Origin: Thermodesulfovibrio sp. 3462-1
Lineage (GTDB): Bacteria; Nitrospirota; Thermodesulfovibrionia; Thermodesulfovibrionales; Thermodesulfovibrionaceae
Assembly (NCBI RefSeq): GCF_040451425.1
Contig: NZ_CP144374.1
Location: 1 to 64,000, forward strand
Length of the DNA stretch: 64,000 bases
Direction of reading: 5' to 3'
The notes under the pieces are model-generated. The model was not told the DNA's origin. It did no database searches and saw only the letters and a list, made by a program, of their open reading frames with translations. Positions 13,667 through 21,923 of this stretch are shown here, piece by piece (the stretch's first letter is position 1; each line of letters begins with the position of its first letter). A program made the position numbers and the translations under genes.

Positions 13667-16600
13667 TCACAATTTAAAATTAACTGGATGTGCATAAAGC
13701 TTCCCTTCTTTCCAGAGTTTGATTGGATTTCTCAATATACGAATTTCAGCATCTTTTTTCCCAGCATTTGATACAACATAAAAAGAATATTTCACTCCCT
13801 CATTTTGGTCAAAAAGTTTCCTCGCAAATTCCCACTGAGTTCCTGTAACCTCTATTAATTCTTCTCCTTCCTGTGTTTTGGTTTTAACCTCAATGTATTC
13901 CACATCAGTTCCATTTTTTCTTATAACGAAATCATAACCTTTTCCCTGGTCTTGTTGCATATTCAGCCATATAATTTCTAATTCTCCATTATTAGCATTT
14001 ATAACTTTAAATCCTGAATCCGTATCCTCAATTTTTCCCTCTTTTTCATACTTTTTCTTAAGGGCATTATAAACATATTTTTCACCCCACTTACCTATTG
14101 CTTTTTTATCAATAGTTTCTCTTTTATTATTCTCTTGCCCAACCCTATCCACATATCCATTTTCCTTTGCTTGTTCCTGTGCGTCTGCGATTTTAACCTT
14201 TTCTGCTTGACCTGATAGATCAGGAGTAATAATTTTTTCTGGTTCTACTTCTTGTATTTTTACAAAGTCCACATTGGGTTCAACTTCTGGTATCCACTGC
14301 TCTTTTTCCTTTTCTTCCTCTAATAGTTTCGTTTCTCTTTCAGAAAGAATTTTTTCAAGTTCATCAGGACTAAGATTATGTTTTTTTGCAATCTCCAATA
14401 TTTTTCTTTCATCTTCCGGCAGTTGTTCTATAATCTCTGGTTTGAATCCAAGAACTTGCTTTAGAACCTCTATATTTGCACCATCTTTTTTGTAACTATC
14501 GGCTAGTTCCGAAAAAGTGATTTCAGAAGGCTTTCTAAAATTACCATTTTTGTCAATTAACCATGCATTTTGTTTGAGTGTTTTTAGAAATTTTGCTTCG
14601 AATCTCGCACTATGTGCTGAATAATAAAACCATTTGTATTCACCTTTAAAAAATTCTTGTGCTTGCCGACTACTTAGATGCTCAATAGCTTTTAGGAGTA
14701 ATTTCCACAGCAAGTATGATTTTTCGGGTGTTATGTTATTCATAAAATTATCCAAACCTTCATAGTCATAATTTTTTTGATAAATATCATAGGTGCAACC
14801 GCTATTACCTCTTAGTTTAAATTTCTCCTCCCATGTTAAATTGCCTTCAACCTCAACGCGTCTTGGTTTATCTTCAACTCCCAATTCTTCCAAAAATTTT
14901 TTCACCATTCCCTTGTCAAACCTTTGAAAAATTTCCTCAGAAACAAAATATACTGATTGATAACCTTCAAAATAGTTTTTCAAATCCTCATCAGGGAAAT
15001 AAGCTTTACTTCCTTTTACCAGAGCTTCAGTTTTATTTTCATTGTTCTTAATTGCTAAAATAAAATTCGCATCTGACAATTCTTCAATAAATTCACTCTT
15101 TTTACCTGATTGTACGGTTTCTGATTGTACGGTTTCATATCCTCTCAAAAACTTTGCAAAATCATCAAAATACTTTTCATCTTTTACAGGATTCTCTGCC
15201 TTATATTTAGGTAAAATAAATTCTCTAATCTCAGCAAAAATGTCTGGTTTTGTTAACCCAAGTTCTTTTAAGAACTTTAAAGATTGTTCCTTTTCAGTAA
15301 GAACACGCTTAACAGTCTTATATTCGGATTTTGTTTCCCCTGGCAAGTAAACTTGAACGTTTCCATTATTATCAAATGGTGCTATATGCTCGTTGTTTTC
15401 CAATCTGATAATAGGTTTGGTTCTTAAAATACCTTTTGAATATCCCCTATCACTCCATAAAGATTGCTGGTCTAAAAGACGACTATAGAAATCAATTATC
15501 CATTCATCAGATTTTGTCTGTAAGAATTCAGTAGTTATTTTTCTCGCAAAACTTTCAAAATCAACTTCAGGAACTCCAAGTTCGTTAATCAGATAATCTC
15601 TGAGTTCTCGTGTTTTATCATAGGTTATATTTGTATCTAACCAGCATTTTTTAGAAAATAATTTCTGAAGATCGCTGCTGTTTAAAAACTCGGTTAATTC
15701 TTTACCACGTGCTAATAAAGCGTCGCTTGCTTTAGTGTATGTCCCATCAAAAGAAGGTAAAAGTTCCTCTGATTGTAACTTTGCTTTTACTTTATTATAA
15801 ATAACTGCGTAAATGTATTCTGCTTCTTTATGCTCTGGATCAATAGGCAAAATATTTAAAAAATTAACATCAAGATAACCTAAATTCTTGATTACTAATA
15901 AGCTTTCAGCAACAAGATTTCCGATTTCTTCCACTATCGCCTTATTTTGTTCATCTTCTAAAGGGATGTTTTCCCTATTCGGGGTTGTTCTTAATGGACC
16001 TTGAATAAGAAAATTAAGAAAGGTGACTTTCTCGGTAGGGAAAAATACAAAAAGTTTTGAATTTAGTTCTGGAACGATTATCTCTTTATTATTTTCATCT
16101 TTGTCCAGTTTATATGCTACTTCAACCCATAATTCTTTATCCTCTATGTTTATTGGTTTTCTAAAAACCAAATATTCCTCGGTAATACTTGATGACACTA
16201 TTGTTACTCTCTTTATATTTTTGTCCCCATGTATATTTTTACTTTCTTTTAAATAGTGCCCGGAAGAAGATGGGGTTTCCCATTTAATTTCATTGATATT
16301 CTTTAAAAACAATAATGTTTTTAAATCTAACTCCTCAAGTTTTTTCTTCGTAAGATTGAAAATTTCTTCAGGTGACCGATATTTATGATTAAAAGGCAAA
16401 CGAATTAACGTTTTGTCTATCTTTTCGTTGGAATTTATCTCAACTGGAACTACAAAATCTTCAATTTTTATTTTATATTCCCCAGAAAAAATATAAGGCG
16501 TTTGAGTAATTGCAAAAACTGACTTGAACCCAACCCCAAATTTACCAATTGCATTTAGGTCTTCTTTCTTTTTAGAAATGCCAATTCCTGTGACTCCGTC

Positions 16601-16831
16601 AATATCCTCCAGATCAAAATCTTTACCATTATGATAAAACTCAAATTTATCTTTAAAAAGTTTGATAATTACCTCAGTTGCTCCTTCATCTTCGGCATTT
16701 TGTAATAATTCATAAATAAAATGAGAAGGATCGGCATATAATCCCGCCAGAATACTATCAAAATCAAAATTGTTTTCTTTTGAAGAATTTACCCATTGTT
16801 TTCGTTTGTTTATGAGGTCTTTTAATTCCAT
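13667..16831 (-). CDS. Sacsin/Hsp90-like ATPase with C-terminal DUF3883 nuclease-like domain
   Basis: A 1054-residue protein. The N-terminus is a GHKL ATPase of the sacsin type: HFIYELLQNAEDEGATEV supplies the Glu/Asn/Asp of the N-box (Asn 45), DGVTGIGIS the second motif and AIGKFGVGFKSVFA (95-107) the glycine-rich lid. A long helical middle of unknown fold follows, then a charged Glu/Lys linker (about 830-900) and a C-terminal DUF3883 domain: KWGEKYVYNALKKKYE, a central YDFVIRK and EYIEVKTKT, which fits a PD-(D/E)XK nuclease core (Glu, Asp, Glu-x-Lys). The start ATG directly follows the druA-like stop (TAAATG). Such ATPase-nuclease proteins recur in defence islands; the mechanism is unknown. 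A GHKL switch driving a nuclease is inference. Confidence 0.8.
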   Translation of the reverse strand: MELKDLINKRKQWVNSSKENNFDFDSILAGLYADPSHFIYELLQNAEDEGATEVIIKLFKDKFEFYHNGKDFDLEDIDGVTGIGISKKKEDLNAIGKFGVGFKSVFAITQTPYIFSGEYKIKIEDFVVPVEINSNEKIDKTLIRLPFNHKYRSPEEIFNLTKKKLEELDLKTLLFLKNINEIKWETPSSSGHYLKESKNIHGDKNIKRVTIVSSSITEEYLVFRKPINIEDKELWVEVAYKLDKDENNKEIIVPELNSKLFVFFPTEKVTFLNFLIQGPLRTTPNRENIPLEDEQNKAIVEEIGNLVAESLLVIKNLGYLDVNFLNILPIDPEHKEAEYIYAVIYNKVKAKLQSEELLPSFDGTYTKASDALLARGKELTEFLNSSDLQKLFSKKCWLDTNITYDKTRELRDYLINELGVPEVDFESFARKITTEFLQTKSDEWIIDFYSRLLDQQSLWSDRGYSKGILRTKPIIRLENNEHIAPFDNNGNVQVYLPGETKSEYKTVKRVLTEKEQSLKFLKELGLTKPDIFAEIREFILPKYKAENPVKDEKYFDDFAKFLRGYETVQSETVQSGKKSEFIEELSDANFILAIKNNENKTEALVKGSKAYFPDEDLKNYFEGYQSVYFVSEEIFQRFDKGMVKKFLEELGVEDKPRRVEVEGNLTWEEKFKLRGNSGCTYDIYQKNYDYEGLDNFMNNITPEKSYLLWKLLLKAIEHLSSRQAQEFFKGEYKWFYYSAHSARFEAKFLKTLKQNAWLIDKNGNFRKPSEITFSELADSYKKDGANIEVLKQVLGFKPEIIEQLPEDERKILEIAKKHNLSPDELEKILSERETKLLEEEKEKEQWIPEVEPNVDFVKIQEVEPEKIITPDLSGQAEKVKIADAQEQAKENGYVDRVGQENNKRETIDKKAIGKWGEKYVYNALKKKYEKEGKIEDTDSGFKVINANNGELEIIWLNMQQDQGKGYDFVIRKNGTDVEYIEVKTKTQEGEELIEVTGTQWEFARKLFDQNEGVKYSFYVVSNAGKKDAEIRILRNPIKLWKEGKLYAHPVNFKL

Positions 16832-17977
16832 TTATAACCCCTTTAACATTTTCTCTACTTTCTGAAAAAATTTATTTTTATCAAACTCTCTCCATTCCAG
16901 CATTCTTTCTGCTCTAGGTATTGCCCATCTCTCTTTCCAATAATCAACTAACTTGTCAAAAGGACGATCTACCCAAATAGGTTTTTCGCTATAATGGATA
17001 ATTTCTTTTAAATTCTTGACTAGTGGAAATAGATAAAATTCTCGTTTAATTCCATGGTATTCAAATTTAGGTAACCCGAGACATTTTAGCCCCAGGCTTA
17101 TCAATTTAAGTTTTCTTGACGGACCGTGTCCGTATCCCCTGGTGACATCAATACCCTTCTGGGATAAAAAGCTTAAAATTTCTTGATATAATTCTTCTGG
17201 AATATGAAATGTGCCTGAACCCTGAGTATAACCTAAAGACATTGCTACCGTCTCTCCATTGTATTTTAAGCGGTTATACAGGCTACTTTTACCAAATGCA
17301 CTCGTGGTGGTAATAAATAAGAGTTCAGGTTTTAATTTTCTCCCTTTAATGATTGATATATAATTCCTGTATTTCCTCTTATAAGCTTCTCTTATTTCAT
17401 TGCAGGTTAAAGCAAGAGCAACCATTTTTCCACCCAGTATCTCATTATAAGGAGGTAGAGCACCAACTCGTTGTGCCTGCATAGACATATTTATCCAGAT
17501 ATCTAACTCGTCCTTTGGTATATCCAGGTAATTATCCCGGACTGACATCTTTAGCACAGGGCTTTGTAAACAAATCAAACCAAAAGGTGCATCATGTGTT
17601 TTATCCCATAACAAAAATCTCATCTGGCGACCGTAGGAGCGTTGAAACGGAATACTCCACCATACTAAATTCCACCAGCGGAATAAGATTTCTTCAAGAG
17701 AACCTGATTGAACCTCTCTTAATTCTAAGGAAATCTCCTCAGGTATAATTTCAGAACCATTTTTACAATAATTTTTCACTTTCTTTATAGAATCTATCAA
17801 AAAATTTCTATGCAAAGATAGTTGCTCGAACCTTGCCTTTTGCTGAATCCGACGAAATGTTGTTTTATTATATTCAGCTGGTCTCACGTGGGGATTTATT
17901 TTAAACCCTTGTTCTTTTAAGACTTTGATAATTTTTTTCTTAATTTCTATTTCAGAAGAATTTAATTTTGTTTTCAT
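16832..17977 (-). CDS. DruA-like protein (DUF4338, Druantia-associated)
   Basis: A 381-residue protein of the DUF4338 family, named DruA in the type I Druantia anti-phage system. Recognisable elements are GRQMRFLLWDKTHDAPFGL, LQSPVLKMSVRD, AQRVGALPPYNEILGGKM, a basic helix before ELLFITTTSAFGKSSLYNRL and GYTQGSGTFHIPEELY. The biochemical activity of DruA is not known to me. The large helicase DruE that defines Druantia is absent from the window, so this is DruA used outside canonical Druantia. The start ATG overlaps the stop of the upstream MjaI-like fragment (ATGA) and is followed immediately by the sacsin-like gene. Confidence 0.78.
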   Translation of the reverse strand: MKTKLNSSEIEIKKKIIKVLKEQGFKINPHVRPAEYNKTTFRRIQQKARFEQLSLHRNFLIDSIKKVKNYCKNGSEIIPEEISLELREVQSGSLEEILFRWWNLVWWSIPFQRSYGRQMRFLLWDKTHDAPFGLICLQSPVLKMSVRDNYLDIPKDELDIWINMSMQAQRVGALPPYNEILGGKMVALALTCNEIREAYKRKYRNYISIIKGRKLKPELLFITTTSAFGKSSLYNRLKYNGETVAMSLGYTQGSGTFHIPEELYQEILSFLSQKGIDVTRGYGHGPSRKLKLISLGLKCLGLPKFEYHGIKREFYLFPLVKNLKEIIHYSEKPIWVDRPFDKLVDYWKERWAIPRAERMLEWREFDKNKFFQKVEKMLKGL

Positions 17978-18046
17978 TTCTTTCCCTTAAATTCCTGAAT
18001 ACGCTCGCCCATCTGACCCACTACTTTAGGTCGTGTTCCCTGTGCA
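17974..18046 (-). pseudogene. Short fragment of a second MjaI-like restriction gene
   Basis: The 69-base gap between the TdeIII-like gene and the druA-like gene is filled by an open minus-strand stretch reading NAQGTRPKVVGQMGERIQEF then GKK and a stop. It matches the N-terminal part of the broken MjaI-like gene at 8960-9040, about 87% identical over roughly 70 bases. It has no start codon and begins exactly at the end of the upstream gene, so it cannot be a gene on its own. It is a recombination scar or the relic of another MjaI-family gene. Confidence 0.7.
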
Positions 18047-18820
18047 TTATTTAAATCTTGAAAAATATTCATCTATTTCTGGCCTCAATTCTATTCCTAC
18101 CCTTTCAAAACAATTCAAAAGTTCTTCATAAGCACCTTCTCCTCCAAGAAAATCCCAAAACTCCTTTGCTACCTTTAATTCATTTTCTAAATCCAACATC
18201 CCTTTCAGTGTCCATCTTTCATAAGGTTTAGGCTCATAAGGATTATAAGGAATGGCAATGTAAGAATGGACATTTGCATCTGGGTATTTTAATAAATAGA
18301 TTGCTACCCATTCTAAAAGTGTCTTCTTAAAATCTTTGAAATTGCCAATATTCGGCTTGGCTGTTTTTAAATCAAATAAATGTATTGCTCCATCATTAGT
18401 TTTTACACATAAATCTACTTTTACAGTCTTTAGCTTATTTATTTTACCCATAGTAGCCACTTTTCTTATTCTTTCAATTTCTTCCATTTTATTTGGATTT
18501 CTTCCAATAGTGAGATCATTCATAATGTGCTGAATTTCAATCTGGGCTTGTTCAGTTATTTCATTTCCTACTTCAAATTGTTTCTGTGCGGTGGGAAATC
18601 TCAAACTTGCCAATGTTTCAGCTACAGGCTCAAAAATAGAAGTACCAAAAGTAGTGTTTAAAGAGTGAATAAAGGAAAATAGTGCCATTCTATCACGACC
18701 AAGCAGGCGATAATGGAATGGCATATTACTTGTCTCTGGCTTATATGTTAAAAGTTTATTTCTTAAACTTTCTCTAATAGTATTTTCAATCTTTTTTATT
18801 TGTTCCTGAGGGAGAGGCAT
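18047..18820 (-). CDS. Probable type II restriction endonuclease, TdeIII family
   Basis: A 257-residue protein that I recognise as TdeIII/MjaII-type restriction endonuclease (GGNCC specificity known for the family). Characteristic wording is PFHYRLLGRDRMALFSFIHS and TTFGTSIFEPVAETLA. A PD-(D/E)XK-like core follows: KVDLCVKTNDGAIHLFDLKTAKPN, with Asp and Asp-x-Lys as metal ligands. The ATG at 18820 is preferred to an upstream TTG/ATG extension because AAGGAAGGA lies 5 bases before it and the longer form would run through the methyltransferase. It follows the methyltransferase by 2 bases, forming a restriction-modification unit with one or both methylases upstream. Confidence 0.7.
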   Translation of the reverse strand: MPLPQEQIKKIENTIRESLRNKLLTYKPETSNMPFHYRLLGRDRMALFSFIHSLNTTFGTSIFEPVAETLASLRFPTAQKQFEVGNEITEQAQIEIQHIMNDLTIGRNPNKMEEIERIRKVATMGKINKLKTVKVDLCVKTNDGAIHLFDLKTAKPNIGNFKDFKKTLLEWVAIYLLKYPDANVHSYIAIPYNPYEPKPYERWTLKGMLDLENELKVAKEFWDFLGGEGAYEELLNCFERVGIELRPEIDEYFSRFK

Positions 18821-18822
18821 TT

Positions 18823-20427
18823 TTATCCTTCCTTTAAATGAAATATTGATTCTGAATAAGGTGTTTCCCTGTCTTTCTCTACTCGGCATAAAACAGGTCG
18901 TTTAAATTCCTTAACAATCTTCATTCCAGCTAATTCTGCAATCTTTGGATAAAGATTAAATTTATCATTAGCCACCAAAAATACATCATAGTCGTCTTGG
19001 AGATACTTTTTGCAATTTATAAGCACCTCAGCTACACCTTTAATATAAGAATTCCTTTGCTCTTCCCCCTGACCTTTGGATAGAGGCCCTATCTCTAATT
19101 CATCATTACGTTCAAATCCAAATATCTCATATGCATACGCATGTTGTTCGTGGTAATCAATAAGCCCAACATAAGGTGGACTTGAAAATATTCCTTTTAT
19201 CTTTTGCCTTAATAACAATTCTCCAAACTCCGGATTTGCTTTTTTAATTTCTTCATAAATATCTATTGTTCTACTATCCCCGGTTAAACAGATTTGAAAT
19301 GTATTGGTTCTTAACTTATCAAATTCTTTAAGCCGAGTAAGTGTATCTCTTGTATAAAAATCCCACCATTTTTTGATAGAAAATATTGGTTTACAGATTT
19401 TTCCATGCTTTTTGCAGTAGTAGGTAGTGGTAACAGGTTCTTTTAATGTTGCAAGGTCAGAATGGGTAGTTGCTCTACATGAGCGGGCAGTTCTGCTTAA
19501 AATGATAGTTAGGACATTTTTTACATCTATGTTATTTATTTTTTTAATTTCTTGCGATAAAAAATCTATCTCTTTCCTCACAGGATCTAAAAACCACTTA
19601 TCTAAAAAAGTTTCATTTTTATCCTGTTTTATCTTGATTTGATACTTTTGTACCAGCTCATTATAAATAGTAAGAAATTCTTTTTCTTTATCTTTTGCAT
19701 ATTCATTTTCTTTTATTGTTCCATTAGCAACTTTTCTTTTATATTCCGGTGAGGGGAAATATTTATTATTAAATTTTGTAAGTTCCGACAGTAAATGTTC
19801 TTCAAAGAGAATATTATTTTTGGTCTTCTGAAATTCTTTTAGTCTTGAATTCAATTCACGAATAGTATCTTCAATTAAAATTAAATTATGCTTTTCAACT
19901 TTTACATTGGAAATCAAGGTATTGAAAAAAGAAATATCTATTCCGATGGCATGCATACCTAATTCATTTGCTTGGACTAATGTTGTTCCACTTCCACAAA
20001 ATGGATCCAATACTATATCGCCTTTATGAAAATATACCTCTTTTTTAAACTCATCCGTATGTGAATCAAGGAAATATTCAACCAATTGAGGGATAAATTT
20101 TCCTTTGTATGGATGTAATCTATGAACATGTTTTGTCCTTTCCGCTTCCGTATATTGAGCAAATGATAAATGCCAATTGATATCCTCTCCTAATATCTTT
20201 TGCCAGTTTTTTTCTTTTGAAAAAGAATCATAATAATTTTTTAGTTCCTCTATATCTACAAGTGGATTACCATTACTACCGTATTTTTTTAATCTCCCAT
20301 ACTGAATTAGATATGATATATTTGAGATGGTAACTTTGCGATTCAAATAATTAGAAGCCCAGATACTGGCTTCCTTCAAATTGATAAGTTTCTTTCCCCA
20401 ATTTTCAAACAAGGTCTTCTGCTCCAT
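18823..20427 (-). CDS. DNA methyltransferase with N-terminal HTH-like region
   Basis: A 534-residue amino-methyltransferase with AdoMet motif I VLDPFCGSGTTLVQA (about 118-132) preceding the catalytic motif IV FSSPPYVGLIDYHEQ (about 435), i.e. the alpha/gamma-like order, unlike the other two methylases of the island. The first 70 residues look like a MerR/excisionase-type helix-turn-helix (LKEASIWASNYLNRK, PLVDIEELKNYY). The long middle (160-420) would hold target recognition. The ATG at 20427 follows GAAGGTG; an upstream in-frame ATG at 20442 is less well placed. It overlaps the preceding methylase by 23 bases and lies 2 bases before the TdeIII-like endonuclease, its likely partner. Confidence 0.85.
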   Translation of the reverse strand: MEQKTLFENWGKKLINLKEASIWASNYLNRKVTISNISYLIQYGRLKKYGSNGNPLVDIEELKNYYDSFSKEKNWQKILGEDINWHLSFAQYTEAERTKHVHRLHPYKGKFIPQLVEYFLDSHTDEFKKEVYFHKGDIVLDPFCGSGTTLVQANELGMHAIGIDISFFNTLISNVKVEKHNLILIEDTIRELNSRLKEFQKTKNNILFEEHLLSELTKFNNKYFPSPEYKRKVANGTIKENEYAKDKEKEFLTIYNELVQKYQIKIKQDKNETFLDKWFLDPVRKEIDFLSQEIKKINNIDVKNVLTIILSRTARSCRATTHSDLATLKEPVTTTYYCKKHGKICKPIFSIKKWWDFYTRDTLTRLKEFDKLRTNTFQICLTGDSRTIDIYEEIKKANPEFGELLLRQKIKGIFSSPPYVGLIDYHEQHAYAYEIFGFERNDELEIGPLSKGQGEEQRNSYIKGVAEVLINCKKYLQDDYDVFLVANDKFNLYPKIAELAGMKIVKEFKRPVLCRVEKDRETPYSESIFHLKEG

Positions 20428-21721
20428 AATTTTCACCTTCAATATATTCTAAAAACTTTGTCTTATACTTATAAGACATTGCCATATCCACATCCGCCAG
20501 AGCATTTTTAATCAAATGTGCATTTATGAATGTTTTTTTCCATAAATAGAGATAGCAAAGTAAGCGGTTTTTCTCATCATATTTGATACTGTTATCAAAT
20601 TTTAAGAAGACTTTTTGCCCTTTGGTTTTTTCTTTCAGAAATTGAATTGCTTTTTCCTTCTTTTCTACTATTTCTTTTACACCTAATAACTTAATTTCCA
20701 GTCCGTTATTTAAGAGCAATATCTCTGGGCTAATAATTTCTTTCACTTTATGATAGTTTTTTCTTTCATAATGGGAATTGTCTATTTTTGAGCCAAATCT
20801 CAATTTCTTTGGATCAACTTTTTTATCAAATTTTATAGGGTCTTTAAAAATATAGGGGAGCTTTTTTATCTCTTCTTTGAAATCTACCTTTGATTCTTTT
20901 TGTTTAATTATTTCAAAAGTAGCATCTTGAAAAACATTGCTCTGATTAATACCAAGTTTTTCTTTTATGATTGGTAAGAAATCTTCGTTTATTTCATAGC
21001 CAATAGAGTTTCTATTCAAGTTTTTAGCAGCTAAAGATGTTGTCCCACTACCAAGAAATGGGGCAAGAACAGTATCACCAACAAAGCTAAACATCTTAAT
21101 AAGCCGTTTTGGCAACTCTTCAGGAAACATCGCAAGGTGTTTATCCTGTTTTTCACCCGGGAAGTTCCAGTGCCCTGTAAAGTATTGATTCCATTCCTCA
21201 TCCGTTAATCTTGATTGCTCTTTAATCTCTTTACTTACCTTTGGAGGATTGCCATACTTCTTAAAAATCAAAATGAATTCATAATCTAACTTGAGAATGC
21301 CATTTCTTGGATAAGGGTAAGAACCCATAACTGTTGCACCACCCGTTGTATGGCATGTAGTCACTTTCTGCCAGATAATAGCACCCATATAATCGAAGCC
21401 TGCGCTTTCGCAGAACTTGATGATTTCCGTCCTTATTGGAATTACTTTATATCTTCCGTAATAAACCGAACGAGCAAACTGGTCTCCGATATTGATACAC
21501 AATCTGCAACCTTTATGTAGAACACGATAGCATTCATTCCAGACCAAATTAAGATTGTTTATATATTCTTCATAAGTATCGTTAAATCCTATCTGTTTTC
21601 CATTCCCATAATCTTTTAACTGCCAATATGGTGGAGATGTAATAATAAGATGCACGGATTCATCTGGAAGTTCTTTCATCCATCTTGAATCTCCGATGAT
21701 TATTTTGTGGGTAGTTTTCAT
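20405..21721 (-). CDS. DNA methyltransferase fused to an SNase-like C-terminal domain
   Basis: A 438-residue protein. Residues 1-265 form a beta-class amino-methyltransferase with motif IV TSPPYWQLKDYG (about 29-40) and, later, the AdoMet motif VLAPFLGSGTTSLAA, in which the usual Asp of DPF is Ala. Residues about 310-430 have the pattern of a staphylococcal-nuclease fold: GLEIKLLGV, a helix with FLKEKTKGQKVFLKFD, then NRLLCYLYLWKKTFINAHLI and a final helix. At the positions of the SNase catalytic Arg35/Asp40/Glu43 (RLIGVDTPE in active enzymes) this one reads KLLGVKEIV, so the domain is probably non-catalytic. It is the first gene of the island operon; no clear Shine-Dalgarno is seen. Confidence 0.82.
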   Translation of the reverse strand: MKTTHKIIIGDSRWMKELPDESVHLIITSPPYWQLKDYGNGKQIGFNDTYEEYINNLNLVWNECYRVLHKGCRLCINIGDQFARSVYYGRYKVIPIRTEIIKFCESAGFDYMGAIIWQKVTTCHTTGGATVMGSYPYPRNGILKLDYEFILIFKKYGNPPKVSKEIKEQSRLTDEEWNQYFTGHWNFPGEKQDKHLAMFPEELPKRLIKMFSFVGDTVLAPFLGSGTTSLAAKNLNRNSIGYEINEDFLPIIKEKLGINQSNVFQDATFEIIKQKESKVDFKEEIKKLPYIFKDPIKFDKKVDPKKLRFGSKIDNSHYERKNYHKVKEIISPEILLLNNGLEIKLLGVKEIVEKKEKAIQFLKEKTKGQKVFLKFDNSIKYDEKNRLLCYLYLWKKTFINAHLIKNALADVDMAMSYKYKTKFLEYIEGENYGAEDLV

Positions 21722-21751
21722 AGGATTACTTTAAACATTTTACCATACTTT

Positions 21752-21796
21752 ACAGCTGCAAAACTCACCCTTTCGAGTTCAAACAGTTGCAGCTGT
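21752..21796. promoter_or_regulatory. Long hairpin at the right edge of the defence island
   Basis: Perfect 10-base arms ACAGCTGCAA (21752-21761) and TTGCAGCTGT (21787-21796) enclose a second stem AACTC/GAGTT. The hairpin lies in the 200-base gap between the divergent first methyltransferase gene of the island and iorA. It could be an operator, a transcription-blocking element or the trace of a mobile element end. There is no U-run, so it is not a standard terminator. Confidence 0.5.
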
Positions 21797-21923
21797 GCAA
21801 ACTCTACTTTGTTAAGAACTATTACCAATCTTTAAAATCGCCTAAGAGAGTAATTTTCTGCAGAGTTTTTCAAGTTGTTTGCTACTGTTGCGTGAGAAGT
21901 CAAATTTTTCTTATTATATAAAG

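Noticed and set aside
17880-17900. A third parS site (TCTCACGTGGGGA) and one near 15715 (CCACGTGC).
   Set aside because: Only the CACGTG core matches; the outer palindrome bases do not.
16832-17977. A canonical Druantia system.
   Set aside because: Only the DruA-type gene is present; no DruE helicase or other Dru genes were found in the window.
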